Of a stretch of 31,855 nucleotides of DNA, positions 8,261 through 16,337 are shown in pieces (position 1 is the stretch's first letter; every line of letters starts with the position of its first letter). The notes below the pieces were generated by a model. The model was given only the letters and a program-made list of their open reading frames with translations. It made no database searches and was not told the origin of the DNA. Source of the stretch: Pseudomonadota bacterium. Its GTDB lineage: Bacteria > Myxococcota > Polyangia > Polyangiales > Polyangiaceae. The DNA is taken from positions 1-31,855 of the forward strand of contig JAEZYO010000413.1 of the NCBI GenBank assembly GCA_023419055.1, given 5' to 3'. Made by a program: the position numbers and the translations under genes.

Positions 8261-9349
8261 ATGTGGGTTTCGCCGCTGCGCGTCTGTCGCCTCGCTCTCG
8301 CGTGCTCGCTAGCAGCATGCTCCACGCCAACCTTGCCACCTCCGCCTCCGCCCGAGCACTCCGCGGAAAGTCGCGAGCTCGAGCAAGGTCACCTGCTGCT
8401 CTTTCCGAGCAACGCGCCGGAAGAGCTGCTCGCGCGGCCGGTGCGCCTGACCGAGGACGGCGCGTGGAGCATCGCCGATGCGCGCGGCCCCGACTGTGAG
8501 GTTTCAGTGCGCACCGTTCCTTCGCGGTACCGCGTGCGCCGTCGCGTCGAGCTCGAGAGCCTGACCGCCTTCTCCGGCAGCTTCGGAAAGCTGCTCGGTA
8601 TCGAGGCCGGTTTCGGCAGCGCGACCGAAGCCGACGTGGACATCGAAAATACCGCGGTCCTGAAGGCAGACACGCGCGGCAATTGCGACCGAGTCTTCGT
8701 CGACCAGGTGTTCGTCGGCACGGGCCGGCGCAAGCTGCTGGCCAAGGCGGACGCCGCGGCGAACGCGTCGCTCGCCGTCTCCGGCATACCCGGCGGTAGC
8801 GCGGGCGTCGACGCGAAGAGCGTGGTGGTGGACGAGACAGCCTGGGATTCACCGCAGGCCTACGCGTTCACGTACCGAGAGGCCGGCAGTGATCGCGGGC
8901 TCACGCTTCACGTGGACATGCCCGCCACGGTCAAGGCCGGGGACGAAGTCACGCTGCGCATCGAGTCCGATCGAGACGCGTACCTCGTCGTCTACTACCG
9001 CGACGCAGCCGGTAAGGGAGCCGTGCTCTGGCCTTCGCAAAAGGAGCCGCTGCCTCGAGTACAGACTGGTGCTCCGAGCTTCTTGCCGAGCACGAACGAG
9101 CGCCGCGCCGGCGTCCGCTTGGTCGCCGCGCTCGCCGAGCCAGGGAGTGTGGCGCGCGAGACCTTGGTCGTCTACGCCTTCGCCGACGAAGGCGACTTTC
9201 GCCGCGTGAGCCCGCCACCGGGAGCCACCTTCGAAGACGGCGGTCAAGCCGCGGCCGAGCTCACCGCGCGCATGGATCAGCTGCCGTTGAATCGCTGGAC
9301 CCGCTCGATCGTAAGCTACGTGATCATGCCCGAGGAGCAGAAGCCGTGA
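8261..9349 (+). CDS. DUF4384-type lipoprotein
   Basis: The product is 362 residues. The ATG at 8261 has GAGG 9 nt upstream and gives a clean lipoprotein signal ending SLAAC (Cys20). A GTG at 8246 is the alternative. A Pro-rich stretch (LPPPPPPE) follows. The C-terminal half (about 205-330) matches the DUF4384 style: LTLHVDMPATVKAGDEVTLR, then DAYLVVYYRDAAGKGAVLWP, then a strand ending VVYAFAD. DUF4384 domains are usually found fused to or next to caspase-like or kinase proteins and have no known biochemical role. Here the gene is coupled to a caspase-fold gene (overlapping stop and start), so the pair probably works together in the periplasm or outer membrane. Confidence 0.82.
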   Translation: MWVSPLRVCRLALACSLAACSTPTLPPPPPPEHSAESRELEQGHLLLFPSNAPEELLARPVRLTEDGAWSIADARGPDCEVSVRTVPSRYRVRRRVELESLTAFSGSFGKLLGIEAGFGSATEADVDIENTAVLKADTRGNCDRVFVDQVFVGTGRRKLLAKADAAANASLAVSGIPGGSAGVDAKSVVVDETAWDSPQAYAFTYREAGSDRGLTLHVDMPATVKAGDEVTLRIESDRDAYLVVYYRDAAGKGAVLWPSQKEPLPRVQTGAPSFLPSTNERRAGVRLVAALAEPGSVARETLVVYAFADEGDFRRVSPPPGATFEDGGQAAAELTARMDQLPLNRWTRSIVSYVIMPEEQKP

Positions 9350-10734
9350 TGCGTCGTCCTCTCTTGACCGCGCTCGTCGTGCTCGGCGCCGCGCCGAGCT
9401 GCGCCTCCACGCGGGCGCACCGCGTTTCGATCGCGCAGGCCCAGAACGTGCGCGTCTACGTGAGCGAGAGCCCCATGCTCGCCTCGAGCGACGAGGACTG
9501 TAAGCTCCACTATCCCGTCCTCGAAAAGAGCTTGCCGTACGCGGTTCGGCGCGCCCTCAGCCAGAGCGGATTCACCGTGGTGCGCAAGGCCTCCGACGTG
9601 CACGACGCGGAAGCGTTCATCGACGCGAACCTCAGCTTTTGCCGCAAGTCGGGGACGTGCGTGAACGGCAACGCGGAGGTCACGCTGGTCGCGAGCGGCC
9701 AGGTCGTGGAGCGCCACCGCTTCGACACCGGGAACGCCTTCTGCTCGTCGGCGCCGACCGTCGACGAGTTCCCGAGCCTGTTCGTCGAGAACATCAATCA
9801 CCACCTGCTCGACTCGGAGCCCGTCGCCACTCTGGCGCAAACGGCCAGCACCATTCGCGCCGACTTCGAGGCGGGGCGCCTGAGCCAGCCTGCTACCGCT
9901 AGCGGCGCTGCACCAGGCACGCCGGCTGCGCCTGCGGAAGCGGCAGCGACGGCTTACGCCGTCGGTGCTCCACAACCTCACGCTTTCGCGCTCGTCGTCG
10001 GCATCGAGAAGTATCGAGACGTCCCGCCTCCCTCCGGCGCGCGCGCCGACGCCACGAGCTTCGCGGAGCTTGCGCGACGAACGCTCGGCTTGCCCGAAGA
10101 GAACGTTCGCGTGCTGCTCGACGAGCACGCGACGCGCGGCGATCTCGAGAAGGGCCTCTCCTGGCTCGAGCTCAACGTTCCCCTCGGTGGGCGAGCTTTC
10201 TTCTTCTACAGCGGACACGGCGCGCCCGATCCCGTGAGCGGCACCGCGTACCTGCTCCCGTACGACGGCGATCCAGCGGCGCTCGATCAGACGGCGCTCC
10301 CGCTCTCGATCGTCACGGAGCGGCTCGCTCGGACGAAGGCCTCCGAGTCGGTCGCGTTCCTCGACTCTTGTTTTTCGGGGGCCGGCGGTCGCTCCGTATT
10401 GCCCGAGGGCGCTCGCCCGCTCGTGCGCGTGCAGGCGCCGTCGATCGCGCGTGGCGTCGCGGTGCTCTCGTCTTCGGCGGCCTCGGAGATCTCGGGGCCG
10501 AGCGCCGAAGGAGGCAACGGGCTCTTCAGCAAGTATCTCCTCCAGGGTCTGGGTGAGGCGCAGGCCGACGCGGACGGCGATCTTCAGATCTCGATGGGCG
10601 AGCTCCAAGCCTTCGTCGAGCCGCGCGTCTCGCGCGAAGCTCGCCTCGGAAATCGGGTTCAGACGCCGACGCTCGTGATCTCGGACGGTCGCCCCGCGAG
10701 CGCCGTCATCGTCGCCTCCGGCGTCAAGCGCTAG
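9346..10734 (+). CDS. Exported caspase-fold (peptidase C14, metacaspase-like) protein
   Basis: The product is 462 residues from the GTG at 9346 (a GAGGAG lies 8 nt upstream); an ATG at 9349 is equally possible. A signal ends near PSC (Cys19), possibly a lipoprotein. Residues 30-165 form an uncharacterised N-terminal module. An Ala/Pro linker (about 182-208) leads to a caspase domain: ALVVGIEKYRD (about 215-225), the His motif FFFYSGHGAPD (His291) and the Cys motif FLDSCFSGAGG (Cys342). The His/Cys dyad is intact. Later SSSAASEISGP and GLFSKYLLQGL fit the p10-like part, so it should be active. Such peptidases cleave after Arg/Lys in many bacteria; the substrate here is unknown. Confidence 0.9.
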   Translation: MMRRPLLTALVVLGAAPSCASTRAHRVSIAQAQNVRVYVSESPMLASSDEDCKLHYPVLEKSLPYAVRRALSQSGFTVVRKASDVHDAEAFIDANLSFCRKSGTCVNGNAEVTLVASGQVVERHRFDTGNAFCSSAPTVDEFPSLFVENINHHLLDSEPVATLAQTASTIRADFEAGRLSQPATASGAAPGTPAAPAEAAATAYAVGAPQPHAFALVVGIEKYRDVPPPSGARADATSFAELARRTLGLPEENVRVLLDEHATRGDLEKGLSWLELNVPLGGRAFFFYSGHGAPDPVSGTAYLLPYDGDPAALDQTALPLSIVTERLARTKASESVAFLDSCFSGAGGRSVLPEGARPLVRVQAPSIARGVAVLSSSAASEISGPSAEGGNGLFSKYLLQGLGEAQADADGDLQISMGELQAFVEPRVSREARLGNRVQTPTLVISDGRPASAVIVASGVKR

Positions 10735-10746
10735 GGACCTTCGCCT

Positions 10747-11166
10747 TCATCCCTCCGCCATCACGCGCTTCTTGCCGTCTTCGACGTTCGCGATTCGCCT
10801 GGCGGAGTCAGCGTGAAACCGAATCAGCTCGTCGCTGGGGACGTCCTTGATGGAGACAGCGGCGGCCGATTCCTCCGTACAAAACGCAGGGTAGACGAGG
10901 AGCAGCCGACCTGGAGCGAGCTCGCGGCCATCGCTGCAGAAGTGAACCAGTGGCGCCGGTTGCAGAGCTTCCTCCGGGTCACGGACCGCGGCTGCGAGAA
11001 AGCCCGTGAGCGACTGCGACGTGGTGGTGAAGTCGCCGGTCTCCGCAGACAAAGTCCAGACGACACCTTCCCGGAGTAGGAACTGGTCGCCGAACAGTCC
11101 TGGGCAACGGAATGCCGGCATCATTGGGTAGACCATGGAGACCCAAAACCCCGAATTCATCATCAC
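10747..11166 (-). CDS. SUKH/SMI1-like protein, probably N-terminally short
   Basis: The product is 139 residues. The C-terminal part reads like SMI1/KNR4 (SUKH) family proteins, which often act as toxin immunity proteins: FGDQFLLREGVVWTLSAETG, then LTGFLAAAVRDPEEAL, and DELIRFHADSARRIANVEDG near the end. The usual SUKH N-terminus with its conserved Trp and Gly motifs is not present. The frame is open upstream to the stop of the ATP-grasp gene (11230) and encodes plausible sequence (HGIPFAAHG) before the first GTG at 11166. The gene may therefore be truncated or use a non-standard start. No toxin gene is visible next to it. The family assignment is by eye and tentative. Confidence 0.5.
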   Translation of the reverse strand: MMMNSGFWVSMVYPMMPAFRCPGLFGDQFLLREGVVWTLSAETGDFTTTSQSLTGFLAAAVRDPEEALQPAPLVHFCSDGRELAPGRLLLVYPAFCTEESAAAVSIKDVPSDELIRFHADSARRIANVEDGKKRVMAEG

Positions 11167-11229
11167 GCCGTGCGCGGCGAAGGGGATGCCATGCCGGCTC
11201 TCTGACGGAGAGGCGCGATGGGACCGCTC

Positions 11230-12132
11230 TCAAGCTCTGGCGGCTGCTTTCGCGATGTGCTCGAAAAATTCGTGGGCCAGGCTGTTCGAGGGCAGGCCGG
11301 CGACCTGTCCATCTCCGAGCTCGACGATGATCCAGCTGCCATCCTCCAGGTAGGCAACGTCCATCGTGAAGAATCGACTGGGAATGCGAGCGGCGAGCGG
11401 GCGAAGCTCGTCGAACGGGAGAGTGGACTCGAAGCTCGTCAGATCGCCCCAGTAGCGATGAGCCAGGATCGGCTCGCCATCGAACCAGAAGCTGCGGAAC
11501 TCAGCCGCGAGCGGCATGTTGCTCTTCGGATGCACGCCCACGATCTTGAGCGGGACGAACTCTCTGAAGACGAGGCCCACGTTGAGGTCGTCGCCCTGCA
11601 ACTCGAGGAACCTTCTGACGACGCGTTCGACGGACGGAAGGTCGTCCGCGGCAGGGATGAAGCACGCCTCCTTCCAGTAGTGTTTCTGCGACTTCACGTA
11701 GTCCTTCAAGACGAGCGGGCACTTCCCGAACGGCTTCAGCAGCGCGGCGACGCTGGCAAAATCGAGCTCTCCGTCGATACGGAGCCACGCGGACCTCGGA
11801 GTATGCCCGTCGAGCCACCTGTAGCTCTCCGGAAGGTAGTGACAGGTGCGGTAAGCCTCCGGAGTGTTGATGAGGAATGTTCCCCGTGCCTTCAACGCCG
11901 CGTGGAGTTGCTCGTACCGCTCCGGCGCGAGCATCCACCCGCGGTACAACGCGAACGGCTCGTTCTCGGGAACATGCGCGACCGCGTCTTGAGCCGAGCC
12001 GTCAGCGACGCGCGTGTGATCGAGGAGCACGGCCTCGAAGCCCGCATTTCGGGCCGCGGAGAGCTCTGACTCGAAATCTTCTTCTACCGTCCGCGGGCGG
12101 AGCGGGTCGTTCGGAAACAGCACGAGCGTCAT
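11230..12132 (-). CDS. ATP-grasp domain protein
   Basis: The product is 300 residues from the ATG at 12132 (MTLVLFPNDPLRPRTVEEDF), which matches how this family begins. The frame is open to 12264, but the extra 44 residues look unrelated. The ATP-grasp fold is indicated by PLVLKDYVKSQKHYWKEACF (nucleotide-binding Lys), FREFVPLKIVG, AEFRSFWFDGEPI and, near the end, FFTMDVAYLEDGSWIIVELG followed by DGQVAGLP, which supplies the acidic metal ligands. Enzymes of this fold join a carboxylate to an amine or thiol using ATP. The substrate cannot be predicted. It is divergent from the YozE-like gene, and the short SUKH-like gene follows it in the same frame. Confidence 0.8.
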   Translation of the reverse strand: MTLVLFPNDPLRPRTVEEDFESELSAARNAGFEAVLLDHTRVADGSAQDAVAHVPENEPFALYRGWMLAPERYEQLHAALKARGTFLINTPEAYRTCHYLPESYRWLDGHTPRSAWLRIDGELDFASVAALLKPFGKCPLVLKDYVKSQKHYWKEACFIPAADDLPSVERVVRRFLELQGDDLNVGLVFREFVPLKIVGVHPKSNMPLAAEFRSFWFDGEPILAHRYWGDLTSFESTLPFDELRPLAARIPSRFFTMDVAYLEDGSWIIVELGDGQVAGLPSNSLAHEFFEHIAKAAARA

Positions 12133-12337
12133 CGAGTAGCTCAATGTACTGATGGCGAGCGGCAGGCGGAAGAGCTGTGCGCAGAGCACGACGGACGAGA
12201 CGCCAGCTGCAACGCTCGAGGGAGAGTTCACGATCGGAGCGGTTTCGCACGCAACGAACCGCAATTCGTCGGTCTCCAGCGTCTCCGGCTTTCCAGACTC
12301 GGCCCGAATGCGCTAGACCTCGAGCGAAAGACCCCCG

Positions 12338-12574
12338 ATGAGCAAGTTCACGACGTTTTACGAATGGCTGGAGAAGCAGAAGGGCCAGAAGTCACCGCTT
12401 GGTACCCTCGCGAACGACGCGGTGCGGGACGAAGCTTTTCCGAAGGACGTCGCCAGCCTCGACGCGCTCTTGGCGTACATGAAGTCGAAGAAGCTCTCCG
12501 GCATCAAGATCGCGGCCGCGAAGAACGCGTGGCAGGCCTACACGCGCACGCAGGGGCCGACCCGTCCGATCTAG
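12338..12574 (+). CDS. YozE-like SAM-fold small protein
   Basis: The product is 78 residues. The sequence TFYEWLEKQKGQKSPLGTLA followed by NDAVRDEAFPKD fits the YozE SAM-like family (a sterile-alpha-motif-like helical bundle of about 70 residues), including the conserved FYxWL, LAND and FPKD positions. The rest (AYMKSKKLSGIKIAAAKNAW) supplies the C-terminal helices. The family has no known enzymatic role and is thought to mediate binding. The gene is monocistronic here, converging on the VOC gene with only 12 bp between them. Confidence 0.82.
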   Translation: MSKFTTFYEWLEKQKGQKSPLGTLANDAVRDEAFPKDVASLDALLAYMKSKKLSGIKIAAAKNAWQAYTRTQGPTRPI

Positions 12575-12586
12575 CTTGCTACGAGC

Positions 12587-13327
12587 TCAGCCGAGTTCTT
12601 GGGCGAGCCCGAGGAGGATCCCTTCGGGGCCGCGGATGTAGCAGAGGCGATACGTGTTGCCGTATTGAACGACCTCGCCCACGAGCTCCGCACCCCGCTT
12701 GCGGAGCCGAGCGAGCGTATCGTCGATGTCCTCCACGGTGAACATGACGCGTAAGTAGCCGAGGGCGTTCACCGGGGCGGTCCGGTGATCTGCGACGACC
12801 GTGGGCGCGATGAATCGAGAGAGCTCGACGCGAGCGTGGCCATCAGGGGTGCGCAGCATGGCGATCTCCACGCGCATGTCTCGCAGACCGGTGACGCCCT
12901 CTGCCCATTCTCCGGCGATGGGAGCGCGCCCTTCGAGCTCGAGGCCTAGCTCCGTGAAGAATTCGATAGCGACATCCAGGTTTTCTACGACGATGCCGAC
13001 GTTGTCCATGCGCTTGACTGTCATTGGGGGCCTCTCGTCACAGACGCTCTTGTCTGGTTCGGAATACTTCACCACGTGAACCGTGCCGTCAGTCCTGGGG
13101 TGCAGTTGAATACGGCGGCCTTCGAACCAATCGGGGTGCCGACCGTAGGGGGAGATCGTCAGGACCTCATGCGACGTGACGGCGGTCAGCCCGCGTGCTT
13201 CTTCGCACAAGGCGGGAGCCGCCACGAGCGCACGAAACGCGGCGATGTGAGGCCATCCGTGAGCCGACAGCGAATCATAGTGCGCCAGGGCTCGATTCCA
13301 GCTGTGAGTCCACTGAGCGTCGGCCAT
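12587..13327 (-). CDS. VOC (glyoxalase/bleomycin-resistance fold) protein with an extra N-terminal domain
   Basis: The open frame encodes 246 residues. Residues 102-246 are a complete VOC-family domain (MTVKRMDNVGIVVENLDVAI, FFTELGLELEGRAP, GYLRVMFTVEDIDDTLARLR, and YIRGPEGILLGLAQEL at the end). Residues 1-101 are different: SLSAHGWPHIAAFRALVAAP and SHEVLTISPYGRHPDWFEG look like a separate short protein. The internal ATG at 13024 has GAGAGG about 7 nt upstream, so the VOC part (145 residues) may also be made alone. Either this is a real fusion, or an upstream gene lost its stop codon. VOC proteins bind metals and act as dioxygenases, isomerases or antibiotic-binding proteins; the usual first metal His is replaced by Asn in MDNVG, so catalysis is uncertain. 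Confidence 0.75.
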   Translation of the reverse strand: MADAQWTHSWNRALAHYDSLSAHGWPHIAAFRALVAAPALCEEARGLTAVTSHEVLTISPYGRHPDWFEGRRIQLHPRTDGTVHVVKYSEPDKSVCDERPPMTVKRMDNVGIVVENLDVAIEFFTELGLELEGRAPIAGEWAEGVTGLRDMRVEIAMLRTPDGHARVELSRFIAPTVVADHRTAPVNALGYLRVMFTVEDIDDTLARLRKRGAELVGEVVQYGNTYRLCYIRGPEGILLGLAQELG

Positions 13328-13706
13328 GCTCGCGTGCGCTCAAGGTAGGGCAGCTCAGCGGTGGGCGCCAGAGCTCGCGCGAGCACGGACGCACCTTGGA
13401 TGCCGTCGAAGAAACGCGCCGCGCCGCGCGATCCCCGACTGGGGGAAGAGATGCCGCCGAATGGGCCACGAGGCTCGAAACAGAGGCTTAGATGGCGCGC
13501 GCGCCTTCAACGTCGGGTAGTCGCCGCCATCGACGCCGCTCCTCAGGGTAGAGCGCATGCTGCGCACGCAAGAAGTGGCGTGGCGCCGAGGCGCTGTCAG
13601 CAATGGTTTTCCGCGAGTGGAAGCCCCCAAAAAAGAGGGAGATGAGTCGAGATCGGAAGGGAGAGCGGTCAATCGGGACCCGAGCGGGCACGCTGACGCG
13701 ACTCGA
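13328..13706. other. Intergenic region without a recognisable gene
   Basis: About 380 bp between two minus-strand genes. Frames here are open only because of high GC and show no family signature. It should contain the terminator of the 13707 operon and the promoter of the VOC gene. I see an A-run within GCCCCCAAAAAAGAGGG (about 13625-13640) but no clear promoter or hairpin. Confidence 0.5.
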
Positions 13707-14333
13707 CTAGAAGCTCGCTCTGTAGCCGATGGCGCTCGCGACGGCGTCGAGCAACGAGACGTCGGGGTTTTGAAAGAGGGCGTCGATGTATTGGTCGAAG
13801 GAGACGATTTCCCAGAACACGCCGTGGCGCTGAAAGAAGCGGCGCTCGTTCTCGCGCAGGGCAAGCTCCGCGCCTGCGAGCGCGAGGTAGTGGAGACCAC
13901 TCCCCGGGTAGTAGCCGTCGGGGTACTCGTCCGGCTGCTGGATGAAGAGGTTCGGGCCGAGAGCGGCCATGACGCCTGTCCCGAGATAGAGCGGGTACAC
14001 GAAGACGCGGTCTTCGGTGCCGAGCCCGAAGCGCAGTGGACGGAGGAGGACGAGGCCGTGAACGATGTGCACGGCGGGCGCTTCCGCTTCCGCGGGGACG
14101 AAGCCGTAGCCGGCGCCGAGGTTGAGGACGTCTCTGAACGCGGAGTACCCGACGCTGATGGTGCCCATGCCGAGGTAGCCGCCGCTCTGCAGGCGAACGT
14201 AGTCCGGCACCGCCCAACCGAGGCGATCCCGTTCTGGCGCGGGGTGGCCGAACGTCGGAAAGGCTTCGGCGTGAGCGGGAGCGGTGTGGGCCGTGTGAGC
14301 GAGCAAGAGAAGCAAGGGGGTGAGTCGGGTCAT
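13707..14333 (-). CDS. Exported, probably outer-membrane protein
   Basis: The product is 208 residues from the ATG at 14333, which overlaps the upstream phosphoesterase stop (ATGA) and begins a clear signal peptide (MTRLTPLLLLLAHTAHTAPA, cleavage after about Ala22). The frame is open further upstream, but that part lies inside the neighbouring gene. The mature part has alternating beta-strand-like segments (YLGMGTISVGYSAF, LGAGYGFVPA, IVHGLVLLRPLRFGLG, VFVYPLYLGTGVMAALG) and a C-terminus ending YRASF. A terminal Phe is typical of outer-membrane barrels. No family is recognised. It is last in an operon with a PAP2 phosphatase and a phosphoesterase, both also exported. Confidence 0.7.
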   Translation of the reverse strand: MTRLTPLLLLLAHTAHTAPAHAEAFPTFGHPAPERDRLGWAVPDYVRLQSGGYLGMGTISVGYSAFRDVLNLGAGYGFVPAEAEAPAVHIVHGLVLLRPLRFGLGTEDRVFVYPLYLGTGVMAALGPNLFIQQPDEYPDGYYPGSGLHYLALAGAELALRENERRFFQRHGVFWEIVSFDQYIDALFQNPDVSLLDAVASAIGYRASF

Positions 14334-15205
14334 TCGCTGCCTTCCTCGTCGTGCGGTGTGGCGTCGGGCGCGACGTCGAGCCACGGCTCGACGTCACAAG
14401 TCTCGAAGCGGCAGGCGCTGACGTCGAAGGTCGCGCCGTCCGTGGTCACGAGCACCCAGGAGCCGTCGAGGGCGCTGGCCGTCTTGATGAAGTCGGTGTC
14501 CCCGACCTGCTCGCGAGCGAAGCCTTCGTGGACGTGGCCGTAGAAGTAGGCGGTCACCGAGCTCAAGAGCTCGACGAAACGCTCCGAGGCGGCGGGCGTC
14601 AGGTGAGGCTCCGAGTAAGGGGGCTGATGGGTGACGAGCAGGTTCGGTGCTTCGCTCGAGCGGGCTTGGTCTTCGAGGAACGCGAAGTTTGGCTCCTCGA
14701 GGTCCCACTCCAGGGTGTTGGTGTTGAAGACGATGAAACGCAGGCCCGCGTAGTCGAACGCGAAGTCTGTCGGCCCGAACACGAGCGAGTACAGCTCCTT
14801 GCCCTCCGCGAGCCCGTCGTGGTTGCCCGGCGCGGCGATGAACGGCGCGTCGAGCTGCGAGAAGCAGTCGTACGCCCAGTGGTACTCCTGCTGCGTGCCG
14901 AAATCGGTGATGTCCCCGGCGTGGAGCACGAGCTCGATATCCGGTCGCGCGTTGATCGCGTCGACGATGCTCTCGAACGCGTCGTAGCCGTCGTGGGTGT
15001 CGCTCAAGAAGGCGAAGGTGAGCGGCTGTTCCGAAGCCGGCGGGCGCTCTCGGTTCAGCGCAGCGAGCCGAGTCAGGCTCTTTTCATTGAGGTTTCGTTC
15101 CTCCGAGCTCGGCTCGACGTCGAAGGCGCTGAAGCGGACGCAGGTGGTGAGCGCGCCGGCGAGGAGCACGCAGGGCCAGACAGGGTTAGAGCATGCCATC
15201 GACAT
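14330..15205 (-). CDS. Calcineurin-like metallophosphoesterase lipoprotein
   Basis: The product is 291 residues. The metal-binding motifs of the calcineurin phosphoesterase fold are all present: SDTHDG (Asp69, His71), HAGDITDFG (Asp98), PGNHDG (Asn128, His129), VTHQPPYS (His193) and YGHVHEG (His224, His226). The N-terminus carries a hydrophobic stretch ending LTTC (Cys22), a lipobox-like site, so it is probably a membrane-anchored periplasmic enzyme. It would hydrolyse phosphomono- or diesters with two metal ions; the substrate is unknown. The gene overlaps the upstream PAP2 gene by 20 bp and the downstream gene by 4 bp. A start at 15199 is an alternative. Confidence 0.9.
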   Translation of the reverse strand: MSMACSNPVWPCVLLAGALTTCVRFSAFDVEPSSEERNLNEKSLTRLAALNRERPPASEQPLTFAFLSDTHDGYDAFESIVDAINARPDIELVLHAGDITDFGTQQEYHWAYDCFSQLDAPFIAAPGNHDGLAEGKELYSLVFGPTDFAFDYAGLRFIVFNTNTLEWDLEEPNFAFLEDQARSSEAPNLLVTHQPPYSEPHLTPAASERFVELLSSVTAYFYGHVHEGFAREQVGDTDFIKTASALDGSWVLVTTDGATFDVSACRFETCDVEPWLDVAPDATPHDEEGSE

Positions 15206-16136
15206 CGACGGTGAAGAGGGCGCCGTCCTCGAGCGGCGTCATGCCCGGCCTGAGCGGCACCAGGTATTGCCGCGGCCGGTGAAAGACGAAGGGAACGAGG
15301 AAGCCGATGGTCGAGCCGGCGGCGCCGGCCGCGAGAACGTCGGTCAAGTAGTGCTTGTCGGCGGCGATGCGAAGGTAGCCGGTGGCGGCCGCGACCGAGA
15401 GCCCGCTGACCCAGACCCACTCCGCGCCGCGGTAACGGCGCATCGAAGCGATGGTCCCGGCCGAGGTAGCGAGCGAGAAGGCGTAGCTCGTGTGACCGGA
15501 GTAGAAGGACACGTAGGCGTCGTTGGGCTCGCCGGAAGGGCGCTCCTCGGGAGGCAGCGCGCGCGTCTCGGGTCGCATGCGGCCGGCGGAGAATTTGACG
15601 ATTTGCGTGGCGATGCCGGCGAGCGCGACGGCTTCACCCGTGATGACGATGTCGATCGGGACCTCGGCGAACCGGTCGTCGTACGCGGCGATCGTCGCGG
15701 AGACACCGACGGTCGCGGCCGGCGCGAGCGCGTTGGCCGTGATGTCGCTCAGGACGAGCGCGGTTTCCTGGTGTTCCTCCGGCCATTTCAGGGCGTTACG
15801 GGTTTCGCGGTCGACCGCGTTGAGCTCGTCGTCGCACCAATGGCAATGCGAGGGGTCGAGCTTGTCGTCGAGCGCCTGCAAGGTCGACCAGGTCACGTAG
15901 CCGAGCACCACGACCGGAATGTCCACCCGGAGGTCGTACGAGAGCAGGGGCGGGGTGACGGCTACCGGGCCAGACGGGATCGGCGGCGGCTCGGATTTCA
16001 CCGGCGGGTGCGCCTTCGTCGGCGGAGGCATCGGCACGTCCGCTGCGGCTCGGCCGCTCCACCAGATCGCCCCGGCCAGCGCGGCTAGGGGGACCATTCG
16101 CCTCGCGCTTCGGGATCGGGAGCCTGGCAAATTCAT
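15186..16136 (-). CDS. PAP2-superfamily (type 2) phosphatase
   Basis: The product is 316 residues from the ATG at 16136; an ATG at 16097 with GAGG close upstream is an alternative. The three acid-phosphatase motifs are complete: KFSAGRMRP (Lys181 to Arg188-Pro189), FYSGH (Ser213-Gly214-His215) and RIAADKHYLTD (Arg256, catalytic His262, Asp266). A signal-like or N-terminal span (VPLAALAGAIWW) and several hydrophobic helices put it in the inner membrane with its active site facing the periplasm. The Pro-rich linker (about 35-60) is typical of myxobacterial exported proteins. Such enzymes dephosphorylate lipid phosphates such as undecaprenyl pyrophosphate or phosphatidic acid. It is first in an operon with a phosphoesterase and an outer-membrane-like protein. 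Confidence 0.9.
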   Translation of the reverse strand: MNLPGSRSRSARRMVPLAALAGAIWWSGRAAADVPMPPPTKAHPPVKSEPPPIPSGPVAVTPPLLSYDLRVDIPVVVLGYVTWSTLQALDDKLDPSHCHWCDDELNAVDRETRNALKWPEEHQETALVLSDITANALAPAATVGVSATIAAYDDRFAEVPIDIVITGEAVALAGIATQIVKFSAGRMRPETRALPPEERPSGEPNDAYVSFYSGHTSYAFSLATSAGTIASMRRYRGAEWVWVSGLSVAAATGYLRIAADKHYLTDVLAAGAAGSTIGFLVPFVFHRPRQYLVPLRPGMTPLEDGALFTVDVDGML

Positions 16137-16176
16137 GCGGGATTCGAGCGGTTCGCGGACTATTGCGCGACGTTCG

Positions 16177-16207
16177 CGTGCAAAGCCTTGCAATTCACGT
16201 GCAAGCC
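16177..16207. promoter_or_regulatory. TGCAA half-sites in a divergent promoter region
   Basis: CGTGCAAAGCC (16177-16187) and CGTGCAAGCC (16198-16207) are near-identical direct repeats offset by 21 bp, two turns of the helix. A TTGCA (16188-16192) lies between them and makes an inverted repeat with the first. The site is between the divergent PAP2 gene (starts 16136) and the serine hydrolase gene (starts 16338), so it may be an operator. The binding factor is unknown. Confidence 0.4.
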
Positions 16208-16337
16208 CGGCTCCCAGGGCGGCCGCTCGAAGAGACTGCCATTGACGCTCGGGCGTGGCGGGATGACACGCGAAGGTCGAGGAGGGATGGAAACCGCGAC
16301 GCTTGGCGCGCGCTTCATCCGAATTGAAAGGGAATCC

